Source of the DNA: Ornithomonoglobus_A sp045612845
GTDB lineage: Bacteria > Bacillota > Clostridia > UBA1381
Length of the DNA stretch: 64,000 bases
Assembly: GCA_045612845.1 (NCBI GenBank)
Contig: JAZKZV010000017.1
Location: 186,001 to 250,000, forward strand
Reading direction: 5' to 3'
In this document: positions 24,993 through 33,800 of the stretch, piece after piece
Position numbering within the stretch: the first letter of the stretch is position 1
Layout: every line of letters starts with the position of its first letter
The notes under the pieces: generated by a model
Database searches by the model: none
Seen by the model: the letters and a program-made list of their open reading frames with translations, nothing else
What the model was told of the DNA's origin: nothing
Position numbers and translations under genes: made by a program

Positions 24993-26645
24993 TTGAAAAA
25001 GCTTATTATATGCCTGTGTTTTATATTTACACTGTTATTAGCTTTACAATCGAACACCTCCGCTCTTATTTTAGAATATGACGGAGCACAACATCATTAC
25101 GACGGAAATTTATATAAGCTTGTTGTAAGAAACAAACCTGTATATTCCGATATGGAGCCGATTATTTTCAATGACAGGGCACTCGTTCCCGTTCGCGAAA
25201 TATGCGAGGCTATAGGTGCAGAAGTTAATTATATACAGGATACTAAAACTGTAGAGATAATAAGAGATGCTATGTATATACGTCTTAGAATAAATGATAA
25301 TACTGCAATGGTAAACGGTCAGAAGACCATTATTCCAGATAATGTTGTGCCAAAGCTTATAAATAAGATGGGTTATAACACAAAGACAATGGTACCCGTT
25401 CGTTTTATAAGCGAAACAATAGGTCTTGATGTGAATTTTGATGAGGCGAATGGTACTATTTTAGTGGATTCTTCGGGTAATACAGTAGTAACACCAAAAC
25501 CTGTTGTAACACCCACACCCGCTCCAACAAAAACTCCAACACCGACCAAAACTCCAACGCGAACACAAACACCAATCAGACCAACAGCAACACCGACACC
25601 CGCCTCAACACCGGCTCCCGAAGAGGACAGGTCAACTATAACTAAACTAACATACACCATGCCTGAAAGTAACAAGATTTCCGTTTCGGTTGAGCTTGAT
25701 AAAAAGACAAAATATTCGTACTTTACACTAACCGACCCTGAAAGACTTGTAGTAGACTTTCCAAATACCGATATAAAGCTAAGTCAGACATTGTTTGATA
25801 TAAATAAAGGCGGAATCAACTCCGTAAGAGTGGGAATAAGTCCTGAAAGGGCAAGAATAGTTATAGATACGGACAAGCTTAAGAGCTATGGTTTTGAAAC
25901 AAAGAACAACACCGTTATTATTTCAGCAAGGGCAGAGAAAGTAAGTACAACTCCAAAGCCCACTGCTTCGCAGAAACCGTCAGCTACACAGAGTCCCATA
26001 ACAACACCGACTCCTACAATAACGCCAAGACCTACAAGAGCACCTATAATACATACTGCAACGGAAAAGTACGTTGTTATTGACGCAGGCCATGGCGGAA
26101 ACGACCCCGGTGCATTAGGCAAGCTTGATGAGGATATAACTATAAAAGAGAGCGATTTGACGCTCTCTATATCCAACAAGGTTAAGAAGCTTGTAGAAGA
26201 TGCCGGCTATAAGGTTTATATGACACGAAGCACTGATGTGTATAAAACACTTGTTGAGCGTCCTGCATTTGCAAATAACTTAGACGCTGCATTATTTGTC
26301 AGCATACATATAAACTCATCAGAAAATAACGAGGCATTTGGTACAGAGGTATATTATGCCGAATCCAACAACGAAAACCTCTATGGTACAACGAGCAGTG
26401 TATTGGCAAAGAATATTTTAAACAGAATGCTTTTGAACACAGGTGCGGTAAACAGAGGTGTACGAACTGCCGAGCATGCGGTAACAAAGAGAACAAATAT
26501 GCCATCTTGCCTTGTCGAGGTAGGGTTTATTTCCAACACAGAAGATCTTAAGAAAATGATAACTAACGAGTATCAGGATAAGGTCGCAAAGGGCATTGCA
26601 GACGGAATACTTATAACACTTGATGATATTACAGTTTTTGATTGA
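24993..26645 (+). CDS. Secreted N-acetylmuramoyl-L-alanine amidase with copper-amine-oxidase-N and AMIN domains
   Basis: A 550-residue exported peptidoglycan amidase. Residues 1-24 are a signal peptide; ~27-165 a copper-amine-oxidase-N domain (ALVPVREICEAIGAEV, VPVRFISETIGLDV). Then come a Thr/Pro-rich linker (~168-210), an AMIN domain (~215-310, DPERLVVDFPNTD), a second Thr/Pro linker, and Amidase_3 (~360-545). Zinc ligands sit in DAGHGG, the Glu of IKESD and SIHINS; the catalytic Glu is in LVEVGFIS. The start is TTG at 24993, nine bases after GGGAGG; longer frames would overlap ruvB and lack a signal peptide. The linkers suggest an extended wall-spanning enzyme. Confidence 0.93.
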   Translation: MKKLIICLCFIFTLLLALQSNTSALILEYDGAQHHYDGNLYKLVVRNKPVYSDMEPIIFNDRALVPVREICEAIGAEVNYIQDTKTVEIIRDAMYIRLRINDNTAMVNGQKTIIPDNVVPKLINKMGYNTKTMVPVRFISETIGLDVNFDEANGTILVDSSGNTVVTPKPVVTPTPAPTKTPTPTKTPTRTQTPIRPTATPTPASTPAPEEDRSTITKLTYTMPESNKISVSVELDKKTKYSYFTLTDPERLVVDFPNTDIKLSQTLFDINKGGINSVRVGISPERARIVIDTDKLKSYGFETKNNTVIISARAEKVSTTPKPTASQKPSATQSPITTPTPTITPRPTRAPIIHTATEKYVVIDAGHGGNDPGALGKLDEDITIKESDLTLSISNKVKKLVEDAGYKVYMTRSTDVYKTLVERPAFANNLDAALFVSIHINSSENNEAFGTEVYYAESNNENLYGTTSSVLAKNILNRMLLNTGAVNRGVRTAEHAVTKRTNMPSCLVEVGFISNTEDLKKMITNEYQDKVAKGIADGILITLDDITVFD

Positions 26646-26662
26646 TAAGGTATTGATTATAT

Positions 26663-26698
26663 AAAGAAATCCGCAAAAATGCAGATTTCTTTATTTTT
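26663..26698 (+). terminator. Terminator after the cell-wall amidase
   Basis: Hairpin AAAGAAATC / GATTTCTTT with inner GC/GC pairing and a trailing TATTTTTC. Confidence 0.7.
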
Positions 26699-26714
26699 CT
26701 ATATCACATATTAA

Positions 26715-26746
26715 CGGGACGTCGGGGACGCCGTCCCCTACAATGT
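26715..26746. repeat. Dispersed GGGACG palindromic repeat, copy 1
   Basis: CGGGACG ... CGTCCCCTAC followed by AATGT, with nested inverted repeats GGGACG/CGTCCC. Related copies lie at 40388-40417 and 48647-48673. All are intergenic, GC-rich against an AT-rich background, and share the CGTCCCCTAC end. Confidence 0.75.
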
Positions 26747-26818
26747 TTCATCAGATAAAATTCACAAAATCCATTCGCCTCAATGTAATCTATCTTATTA
26801 AAAAATGTAAAACACTAC

Positions 26819-26847
26819 TTGAAATTATTTGTGTTTTATTATATAAT
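26819..26847 (+). promoter_or_regulatory. Promoter of the DUF1846 gene
   Basis: TTGAAA and TATAAT with a 17-base spacer, 40 bases before the start codon. Confidence 0.8.
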
Positions 26848-26887
26848 AATATAGTATGATAATTAACAAGCAGATGAGGTGTATATA

Positions 26888-28363
26888 ATGACGTCAGTCG
26901 GATTTGATAATAACAAATATTTACTTATGCAATCTGAGCATATTAAAGAGAGAATTGCAAAATTTGGCGGCAAGCTGTATTTAGAGTTTGGCGGCAAGCT
27001 TTTTGACGACTATCACGCTTCTCGCGTACTGCCCGGCTTTGAGCCTGACAGTAAGCTTAAAATGCTCTTGCAGCTCAAAGAAAGTGTAGAAATTGTTATT
27101 GTAATAAGTGCTTCCGATATAGAAAAAAACAAAAGAAGAAGCGATTTAGGTATTACCTACGATGTAGACGTACTGCGCCTTATAGAATGTTTTAAATCAA
27201 TAGGTCTTTATGTGGGAAGTGTTGTTTTAACACGTTTTAACGGTCAGGTTAGTGCAACAGCATTCCAGAAAAGACTCGAACGTTTAGGAATAAATGTGTA
27301 CAAGCACTATAATATTGACGGATACCCGTCAGATGTATCCAAAATCGTAAGCGATGACGGATATGGCAAAAACGAATATATCGAAACCACAAAGGAACTT
27401 GTTGTTGTTACTGCTCCCGGCCCTGGCAGCGGTAAAATGGCAACATGTCTTTCTCAGCTTTATCATGAGCATAAAAAGGGAATACAATCAGGTTATGCAA
27501 AATTCGAAACATTCCCTATCTGGAATCTTCCTCTTACACACCCCGTAAATCTTGCATATGAGGCAGCAACCGCAGACCTTAATGATGTTAATATGATTGA
27601 CCCGTTCCATCTTGAGGCATACGGAAATACCACCGTAAACTACAACAGAGATGTAGAAATCTTCCCTGTTGTGAATGCAATGCTCGAGAAGATATTGGGA
27701 GAGTGCCCATATAAATCACCTACAGACATGGGTGTGAATATGGCAGGCAACTGCATAATAGATGATGAGATTACAAGAAAGGCATCAAATCAGGAAATAA
27801 TAAGGAGATATTATACTGCACTGTGCGACCAGAAGAAAGGCACAGTAGAAAATGACGTTATCCTAAAGCTTGAGCTTCTTATGAATAAGGCATCTATTAC
27901 AACAAATGACCGTACAGTTATTGCACCTGCACTAAAAAAAGCACAATCAACAGACTTACCTGCTACTGCGCTCGAATTACACGACGGAACTATTGTTACA
28001 GGCAAGACGTCGTCTTTGCTTGGTGCTTCTGCAGCACTTATACTGAATGCGCTAAAGACACTTGCAGATATTGATGATAATATACATCTTATATCACCCG
28101 CAATAATAGAGCCTATCCAAAGACTAAAAACAAACCATTTTGGCAATAGAAATCCAAGACTTCACATAGATGAAGTGCTTATTGCACTTTCGATTTGCGC
28201 TGCAACAGATAAAAATGCAGAGCTTGCTATGAACCAACTCGATAAACTCAAGGGTTGCGAGGTTCACTCATCGGTTATTCTCTCATCATCCGATACAAAA
28301 ACATTTAAACGTCTTGGTATGAATTTAACCTGTGAGCCTGTATATAATGAAAAGAAAAACTAA
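26888..28363 (+). CDS. DUF1846 family protein
   Basis: A 491-residue member of the DUF1846 family, common in Firmicutes; function unknown. The sequence shows GSGKMATCLSQLYHEHKKG, a P-loop-like stretch near residue 185, and a conserved N-terminus FDNNKYLLMQSEHIKERI. The C-terminal part (from ~350) is a second alpha/beta domain. The ATG at 26888 is preferred over an in-frame GTG nine bases earlier that overlaps the GAGGTG ribosome-binding site. It is monocistronic with its own promoter and terminator. Confidence 0.88.
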   Translation: MTSVGFDNNKYLLMQSEHIKERIAKFGGKLYLEFGGKLFDDYHASRVLPGFEPDSKLKMLLQLKESVEIVIVISASDIEKNKRRSDLGITYDVDVLRLIECFKSIGLYVGSVVLTRFNGQVSATAFQKRLERLGINVYKHYNIDGYPSDVSKIVSDDGYGKNEYIETTKELVVVTAPGPGSGKMATCLSQLYHEHKKGIQSGYAKFETFPIWNLPLTHPVNLAYEAATADLNDVNMIDPFHLEAYGNTTVNYNRDVEIFPVVNAMLEKILGECPYKSPTDMGVNMAGNCIIDDEITRKASNQEIIRRYYTALCDQKKGTVENDVILKLELLMNKASITTNDRTVIAPALKKAQSTDLPATALELHDGTIVTGKTSSLLGASAALILNALKTLADIDDNIHLISPAIIEPIQRLKTNHFGNRNPRLHIDEVLIALSICAATDKNAELAMNQLDKLKGCEVHSSVILSSSDTKTFKRLGMNLTCEPVYNEKKN

Positions 28364-28401
28364 AAACAGTTGCAAAAGCATAGCTTTTGCAACTGTTTTT
28401 T
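28362..28401. terminator. Strong bidirectional terminator
   Basis: 18-bp perfect stem (AAAAACAGTTGCAAAAGC and complement) with loop ATA. It starts in the DUF1846 stop codon and ends in the rlmD stop codon, so the two convergent genes share it completely. Confidence 0.92.
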
Positions 28402-29764
28402 ATTCTCTTACAAAAAGTGCGGCGGATTCTATATGCACAGTGTTCGGGAATAAATCATAGCACATTGCTTTTTCTAACTTATATCCCCTATCGCACAAAA
28501 ATCTTGCATCGCGTGCCAAGGTAGAGGGATTACACGACACATAAACCACCCTTTGCGGCTTTGCCTCAATAATAGCACCAAGTGTTTTTTCATCACTGCC
28601 CTTTCTTGGTGGGTCAAGTATTACAATGTCCGGTCTTATTCCGTCATCTATAAGCTTTGGAACAATATTTTCGGCACTATCAGCATAAAATTTTGCATTT
28701 GTTATATTGTTATTCTTTGCATTTTCTTTGGCATCTTCTATTGCCTCTTTTACAATCTCTACACCAATAACTTCCTTTGCACATTTTGCTGCACACAAGG
28801 ATATTGTGCCTATACCGCAGTAAACATCCATAACAATATCAGTATCTTTAATCTGTGCATATTCGAGCGCCTTTTTATATAACCTCTCGGTCATAACAGG
28901 ATTTATCTGATAAAAACTATGCGGTGAAATTTTAAACTCTGTACCAAGCAGTATATCCTTAATACAAGACTTCCCGTACAAAGTTACATTGCTTTTTCCT
29001 AAAACAAGGTTTGTCCTTTCTTTATTTATATTGAGTATTATACTTACAATGCGCTCGCTTACTTTTAAAAGCTTATCTGTTAAAACATCCTTTTGCGGCA
29101 GCTCATCACTGTTTGCTGAAATTACAACCATAACTTCACCATTGCTATATGAATTTCTTAAAAATACGCGTCTTATTATTCCCGAGTGTTGCTCTTCATC
29201 ATATGCACTGACGTTGCACTCATACATATATTCTTTTATTGCTTTTAAAATATCACGGTTTTTAATATCTCCCATCATACAATCCTCTATTGGAATTATA
29301 TCATGGCTTCTTTGTGCATAAAAGCCACTTACAATACCAGAGTTTTTATCCTCACCTATTGGAAAGACCATTTTATTTCGGTATCTTAAAGGAATTTCTA
29401 ATGTGTCTATACCATCAACCTCAAAACCCTCAAAGCCACCTATTCTCTGCAATGCATTATTTACAAACTGACGCTTAATTTCCTTTTGATATTCATAATT
29501 TATATGCATCAGCTGACAACCGCCGCAACGTTTATATGCACTGCACTGTGCATCTTGTCTGTAAGAGGATTTATTTAAAATACTTAGTACCTTACCATAT
29601 GCAAACTTTGTTCTTACTTTAACAATAAGGCACTCTATTATATCTCCGTCAACCGTCTTAGGAACAAAAATGGTGTATCCGTCAATATGACCAACACCAT
29701 TTCCGTCTGAGGATACTGCTGTTATCTCTAATTTATAGACCTTGTTTTTTTCAACAGGAATCAT
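28400..29764 (-). CDS. rlmD: 23S rRNA (uracil-C5)-methyltransferase, RlmD/RumA family
   Basis: SAM-dependent methylation of a uracil (U1939 or U747 type) in 23S rRNA. The 454-residue protein has an N-terminal TRAM domain (to ~60) and a [4Fe-4S] site with three cysteines in CSAYKRCGGC; a fourth lies further on (EDCMMGD). Then comes the methyltransferase fold with MDVYCGIGTISL, LDPPRKG and the catalytic cysteine in VSCNPSTLARD. Which uridine is modified cannot be decided between RlmD and RlmCD. It lies 16 bases after the DUF1015 gene on the same strand. Confidence 0.92.
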   Translation of the reverse strand: MIPVEKNKVYKLEITAVSSDGNGVGHIDGYTIFVPKTVDGDIIECLIVKVRTKFAYGKVLSILNKSSYRQDAQCSAYKRCGGCQLMHINYEYQKEIKRQFVNNALQRIGGFEGFEVDGIDTLEIPLRYRNKMVFPIGEDKNSGIVSGFYAQRSHDIIPIEDCMMGDIKNRDILKAIKEYMYECNVSAYDEEQHSGIIRRVFLRNSYSNGEVMVVISANSDELPQKDVLTDKLLKVSERIVSIILNINKERTNLVLGKSNVTLYGKSCIKDILLGTEFKISPHSFYQINPVMTERLYKKALEYAQIKDTDIVMDVYCGIGTISLCAAKCAKEVIGVEIVKEAIEDAKENAKNNNITNAKFYADSAENIVPKLIDDGIRPDIVILDPPRKGSDEKTLGAIIEAKPQRVVYVSCNPSTLARDARFLCDRGYKLEKAMCYDLFPNTVHIESAALFVRE

Positions 29765-29780
29765 AATCTTGTTATACCTT

Positions 29781-31097
29781 TCAATCCTCTTTTATATTTA
29801 TTATTACACCAACTGCAGGCTTAGGGAACACACTTAATGTGTATTGCGGCATATTCTCGCCCGCCTCCGTAACCTTACGTATCTGCTCAATTTTTACAGG
29901 ATTAAGTATGAAAATAGCCTCATACTGCTCGTCCTTTACTCCCTCATAGCATTTATCGGGATTACGTTTGGATTTTACGCATTCCTCATAATTTGATGAA
30001 TCTATGCGCAATATATCCTCTAAAATCAATTTATTAAGCACAACCGTATCGAGTCCGCAATAATCCTCTGACATATCGGTGCACAGATTTTTCTTAATAT
30101 AGTCCTTGTCCTTTAATGTAAGGCGGTAAAAGAAGTCTCCGCCACAATACATTGCAATCCTGGTATCAAGACGTTTTGTAGCAATTTGCTTTCTCATTGT
30201 ATCTACAAACGAGTCATCACCATAGTCTACAATTATTTTTTCTATCTTAAAGTGGTCTTGTACCGCAGAAACAAAATAATCCTGCTTAAAGCCCTTTGGT
30301 GTGTTTACACATCTGTGCAAAGGTACAATTGCAATACCGTCTGATTTTGAATTTATAAGCGATACCATTGTATAATTATATGGTTCTTTGCCGGTATGAT
30401 GCGGATTGTTCTTCTTCATAAAATCACGATACTGCAGACAGGTTTCGTAACGTGTCTGACCGTCTGTAATATAAAGCGGAAGTGATTTAAACTGCTCGAC
30501 AATATAGTCTATTGTCTGCTTTTCGCTTATAACCCATATTCTGTGATGTACCGAATCCTCCGAGACAAAATCCATATCGGGTTCTTCTTCGGCAATATCA
30601 TTCATAAGCTTTAACAGCTCCTTTTCCCTTTCTACATACAGGCATGAAACCATTGACAAATCTGCATTTGTTGCAGTAAGAAAATCGTATCTGTCTTGTC
30701 TTGAAACCTCCCGCACTTCCTCGCAGGACATTATTGCGCCCTCTCCAAGTGCCTCAAGCTCAACCAGAGAAACAAAGCTTCTGTTGTTTATCTGCACATT
30801 ATCAATAGTCATTACCTGTTCATACATATAGATTGCTTCTTCCGTGTCGCGAACCAAAACATCTTCGCTTATCCATTTATTAAGATAATTGGCAGAACGA
30901 GTAAACTTATTTTCATTTTCATTATCGCTATCGAAGCTTTTTCCGCTAAAAAGTCTTACTGAGTTATATTCGCTCAATTCATACAGCTTATTTCTTTCCT
31001 CAGAGTCAATGTTATAATAAGGCGGTGATATATTCTTTCCTATATCACCCATTTTACTGTTGTATCTATATCCTTTGAATGCTTTTATATTTGCCAT
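29781..31097 (-). CDS. DUF1015 family protein
   Basis: A 438-residue DUF1015 protein, beginning ANIKAFKGYRYN and containing SPPYYNIDSEER and DGQTRYETCLQYRDF. In clostridia this family often neighbours serine/phosphoglycerate dehydrogenase genes and has been linked to SerB-like functions, but no activity is proven. The ATG at 31097 with GGAGG eight bases upstream is chosen; an upstream extension of 27 codons has no ribosome-binding site and overlaps the promoter region. It starts a two-gene operon with rlmD. Confidence 0.88.
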   Translation of the reverse strand: MANIKAFKGYRYNSKMGDIGKNISPPYYNIDSEERNKLYELSEYNSVRLFSGKSFDSDNENENKFTRSANYLNKWISEDVLVRDTEEAIYMYEQVMTIDNVQINNRSFVSLVELEALGEGAIMSCEEVREVSRQDRYDFLTATNADLSMVSCLYVEREKELLKLMNDIAEEEPDMDFVSEDSVHHRIWVISEKQTIDYIVEQFKSLPLYITDGQTRYETCLQYRDFMKKNNPHHTGKEPYNYTMVSLINSKSDGIAIVPLHRCVNTPKGFKQDYFVSAVQDHFKIEKIIVDYGDDSFVDTMRKQIATKRLDTRIAMYCGGDFFYRLTLKDKDYIKKNLCTDMSEDYCGLDTVVLNKLILEDILRIDSSNYEECVKSKRNPDKCYEGVKDEQYEAIFILNPVKIEQIRKVTEAGENMPQYTLSVFPKPAVGVIINIKED

Positions 31098-31182
31098 ATT
31101 TAATACCTCCACGCCGAAGCAAAGTTCGTTCTGTTTTGACTTTTTGTGAGTTTGACACGTTATGAACATCCACTCCATAATA

Positions 31183-31210
31183 ATTATAACATTATTTAAA
31201 ATTTAGTCAA
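31183..31210 (-). promoter_or_regulatory. Promoter of DUF1015-rlmD
   Basis: Minus-strand TTGACT and TATAAT with a 16-base spacer. Confidence 0.75.
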
Positions 31211-31352
31211 GAAATATTTTAAATGTAAACCAAATATTGTAATTTTTCTTTAAAATTTCATAGGTTATTTTGTTGTATTTGTTCAATAATAAATTTAAGG
31301 ATATAAAAAAATTTATCCGAAAAATATATTTTTATGATTGGAGGAATACCAT

Positions 31353-31538
31353 ATGAATATGCAAGGAACAGGCAGATTTGTTAAAGGAATGGCAACGGGT
31401 ATGGTTGTAGGCGCCGCTGTTTCTATGATGGCAAATCCAAATGCACAAAAAAATTATCATAAATTAGCCAAAAAAACAGAGGGTGTATTTAAAAGTATAG
31501 GCTCAGTTTTAGATACTGCAGTAGATATGATGAAATAA
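31353..31538 (+). CDS. Small YtxH-like protein (61 aa)
   Basis: A 61-residue protein: a short glycine/alanine-rich hydrophobic segment (VKGMATGMVVGAAVSMMA) followed by a basic amphipathic tail. This is the layout of YtxH-like gas-vesicle/stress-type small membrane-associated proteins; no function is known. The ATG at 31353 is eight bases after GGAGG. It is preceded by an AT-rich ~180-base gap and followed by an intergenic region with two large hairpins. Confidence 0.65.
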   Translation: MNMQGTGRFVKGMATGMVVGAAVSMMANPNAQKNYHKLAKKTEGVFKSIGSVLDTAVDMMK

Positions 31539-31680
31539 AAATTGGGGATGTTAAAAAAGTCCAGAACGCAAAAAGGCACTAATATTATGAAATTATAAAG
31601 TTTATAACGCCAAAAAACTATATTTTGGGGGAAACTTTTATTTTATTTATCTTTCTAAAATCTAAGCCTTTTTGCTATAA

Positions 31681-31762
31681 ACAAACTTCGCCACTCGACG
31701 TACCCTTGTACGCCTTCGGGCATACAAAAGCAAGGCTATGCCTTGCTTTTGCTCAGTTTGTT
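31681..31762. repeat. Structured GC-rich intergenic element
   Basis: In the 302-base gap 31539-31840. It has a perfect 12-bp hairpin CAAAAGCAAGGC-TAT-GCCTTGCTTTTG (31725-31751). To its left is a CGTAC-CCTT-GTACG palindrome, and outer ACAAACT / AGTTTGT arms bring the ends together. It does not look coding and carries no T-run. It is probably a small palindromic repeat element. Confidence 0.5.
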
Positions 31763-31794
31763 CATTCTGAATCTTTTTTTCCTATCCCCAAATT

Positions 31795-31829
31795 GGGCTG
31801 TTTTAAAATAATTCCTTTTAAAACAGCCC
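31795..31829. terminator. 14-bp hairpin at the 3' end of the SSB-like gene
   Basis: Perfect arms GGGCTGTTTTAAAA and complement with a 7-base loop, 12 bases past the stop codon of the minus-strand SSB-like gene. No T-run follows on either strand, so it may stabilise the mRNA end rather than terminate by itself. Confidence 0.5.
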
Positions 31830-31840
31830 CATTACTTAAA

Positions 31841-32521
31841 TTATTCAGTTATAAGATTTGGAATGTCCTGCTCATCAATTTCCATTTCATCTATATATTC
31901 GTCATCAGGGTCAACAAGCTCCATTCGGTTTATTGATACCTCATATGCTGTTTTTGTAATAATTTCCTCTTCGGAAAGCCTTTTTTGATATTTCCTCGAC
32001 TGGATACGTCCCCAGATTCTCACATTATCACCAACATTAAGTGTTTTTGCAAAGCGGGCATTTCTTCCCCATGCAATTATTGGTATATAATCTGATTTGT
32101 TATAGCTCCTGTTTACTGCAAGAAGAATATCTGTTATTTCTCTTCCGAATGGCGTTGTGCGATATATAGGCTCCTTGCATATGTATCCGTTTAGGAACAG
32201 TGAATTGGGATTTTTGTTTTCATCCTCATCAAAATGCGCTATATCCTTTGCGAAAACAGTTAGAACAAGTCTGTTTGAGCCATTATCAATGCTGTTATAG
32301 GACCTGAACTGTCCCGAAATTTCTACCTTATCGCCAATTTCATACTCACCGTCCATAATAAGGCGTTCCGAAACCATTATCCTGACACTGTCTGCCGCAC
32401 CGCTAAGACGCGGAATCTGTACGGAGAATGTATAAAATTTCTCACCGTAAATTTCGTGGTTAAACTCAAAATCGCTCTCGATTGAACCTATAACTACTGC
32501 CTGATTGTTTGTATTATCCAT
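31841..32521 (-). CDS. Tandem-OB single-stranded DNA-binding-like protein
   Basis: A 226-residue protein made of two OB folds. Residues ~5-95 resemble a PriB/SSB fold (VVIGSIESDFEFNHEIYGEKFYTF), and residues ~105-205 a second SSB-like fold (NGYICKEPIYRTTPFGREITDILLAV, DNVRIWGRIQSR). An acidic C-terminal tail (DEYIDEMEIDEQDIP) recalls the protein-interaction tip of bacterial SSB. Two OB folds in one chain is unlike the standard one-OB SSB, so this is a paralogue, possibly for replication or competence. RBS AAGGAGG precedes the ATG. Confidence 0.75.
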   Translation of the reverse strand: MDNTNNQAVVIGSIESDFEFNHEIYGEKFYTFSVQIPRLSGAADSVRIMVSERLIMDGEYEIGDKVEISGQFRSYNSIDNGSNRLVLTVFAKDIAHFDEDENKNPNSLFLNGYICKEPIYRTTPFGREITDILLAVNRSYNKSDYIPIIAWGRNARFAKTLNVGDNVRIWGRIQSRKYQKRLSEEEIITKTAYEVSINRMELVDPDDEYIDEMEIDEQDIPNLITE

Positions 32522-32677
32522 ACTATGTAATCCTCCTTAGTTTTTTGTAATCTATTTATATTTATTCTATGTATATATAAAATATTACTATTCCCATCTA
32601 AATATATTATACTATGAAAATGTAAAAAAATTATAAACAACGGATTAACTTTATATAAATTATTTCCTGTAAATATT

Positions 32678-33490
32678 TCAACTTATTTTTTCTTTTTTTA
32701 CCAATATACGATACTCTGTACCCCAGTCAAATTCCTCTTCGACCATATTTGCATCAATACCGCCATTTTTCATTACATCTACTGCTTTTTTGACAGTATT
32801 TTTAAAAATTGCAATATTAGTCATTCTTAATTCCCTGACGGGAATATTGCTTCTTTTATGTATGGGGTTTAGCATTTTTCTGACCATATCCTCCGAATCG
32901 TCAACACTCATGTTACCAAGGCACATTTTTTTAACTGCTTCAAGCTGCTCCTCTTCGCTGTCTAACTTTAAAAGCGCACGTGCATGACGTTCAGTCAGAT
33001 TATATTCACGTATCAGCTTCTTTATGACTGACGAAAGACGTAATAACCTTAGCTTGTTTGCAACATTAGAACAACTTGTCCCCATATGCGCCGCAAGCTC
33101 TTCCTGAGACATTCCCTGTTCGCCTATAAGCGACTCATAACTCTGTGCAACTTCGAAAAAGGACAAATCCTCACGCTGGAGATTTTCCAAGAGCGAAAGA
33201 ATTGCACTTTTCTTGTTGTCGCTTTCTATAACATATGCTTTTATTGTTTTAAGTCCCGCTCTCACCGACGCACGAAACCGCCTCTCTCCCGAAATAAGCT
33301 CATAAGAGCACCCATCGTCCGAACGTCTTACTGTTATAGGTTGTATAAGACCATATTCCAATATTGAATTTTTAAGCTCCTCAAGTCCCTCTTCATCAAA
33401 GTATTTTCTTGGTTGCGACGGATTGGGCGCAATTTCATCAAGAGGTATATTCATCAGCACCTCTTTTTTTGTTTTTAAAATGCCAAGCAT
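32678..33490 (-). CDS. noc: ParB/Noc-family nucleoid occlusion protein
   Basis: A 270-residue ParB-type CTP-dependent DNA clamp. It has the ParB N-terminal domain with SQPRKYFD, the CTP-binding SGERRFRAS motif, and the HTH with GTSCSNVANKLRLL and LTERHARALLKL. Chromosomal context next to rsmG (gidB), as in Bacillus, and the lack of an adjacent parA favour Noc over Spo0J. Start ATG at 33490 follows AAAGG; a second ATG 36 bases later has GAGGTG upstream and is the alternative. Its leader is GC-rich and highly structured (33491-33707). A parS/NBS site was not recognised in the window. Confidence 0.85.
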   Translation of the reverse strand: MLGILKTKKEVLMNIPLDEIAPNPSQPRKYFDEEGLEELKNSILEYGLIQPITVRRSDDGCSYELISGERRFRASVRAGLKTIKAYVIESDNKKSAILSLLENLQREDLSFFEVAQSYESLIGEQGMSQEELAAHMGTSCSNVANKLRLLRLSSVIKKLIREYNLTERHARALLKLDSEEEQLEAVKKMCLGNMSVDDSEDMVRKMLNPIHKRSNIPVRELRMTNIAIFKNTVKKAVDVMKNGGIDANMVEEEFDWGTEYRILVKKEKIS

Positions 33491-33707
33491 AACATAGCCT
33501 TTCTGCCCGCATTATTTTTTTCAAGCTTTTTGCGGGCACAAGAAAGCCTGGCTGTATGTATTTTAAGAAGCCTTTGGCGGCGGATAAAAAACCTTAAACC
33601 GCCGCCGAAAACCCCTCGGTGGTGGAAGGTGTAAGACATAGGGGGTAGACAGGGTATTGGGGGACCCTGTGTATGCATACGCGGCATACCTTTGCCTTAC
33701 ATTTACT
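33491..33707 (-). other. GC-rich structured 5' leader of noc
   Basis: A ~215-base stretch of much higher GC than its surroundings, between the noc start and an extended -10 promoter. It contains perfect stems GGCGGCGG/CCGCCGCC, ACAGGGT/ACCCTGT, and GCCCGC/GCGGGC backed by CTTTCT/AGAAAG. A 70-codon frame crosses it but reads as low-complexity Pro/Arg sequence and is not credible. It is either a cis-acting RNA or a dispersed repeat. Confidence 0.5.
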
Positions 33708-33735
33708 ATTATACCATATTTTCCCAAAAAATAAA
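33708..33735 (-). promoter_or_regulatory. Extended -10 promoter of noc
   Basis: Minus-strand TGGTATAAT with a weak -35 (TTTATT) 16 bases upstream, placed just after the rsmG terminator. This implies noc has its own transcript with a ~215-base leader. Confidence 0.5.
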
Positions 33736-33761
33736 GCAAATTCCATCGACGGAATTTGCCA
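33728..33761 (-). terminator. Terminator of rsmG
   Basis: Minus-strand stem GCAAATTCC-N6-GGAATTTGC followed by TTTATTTTTT. Confidence 0.7.
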
Positions 33762-33800
33762 TTATTTTTAATTATTCATTTTTTTGTGCATTATTCTTAA

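Noticed and set aside
31625..31936. A 103-codon plus-strand frame in the gap before the SSB-like gene
   Set aside because: It runs through two palindromic elements and the antisense end of a real gene, and has no homology that I recognise.
33475..33687. A 70-codon minus-strand frame in the noc leader
   Set aside because: Low-complexity Pro/Arg sequence crossing perfect hairpins, no ribosome-binding site, and overlapping the noc start.
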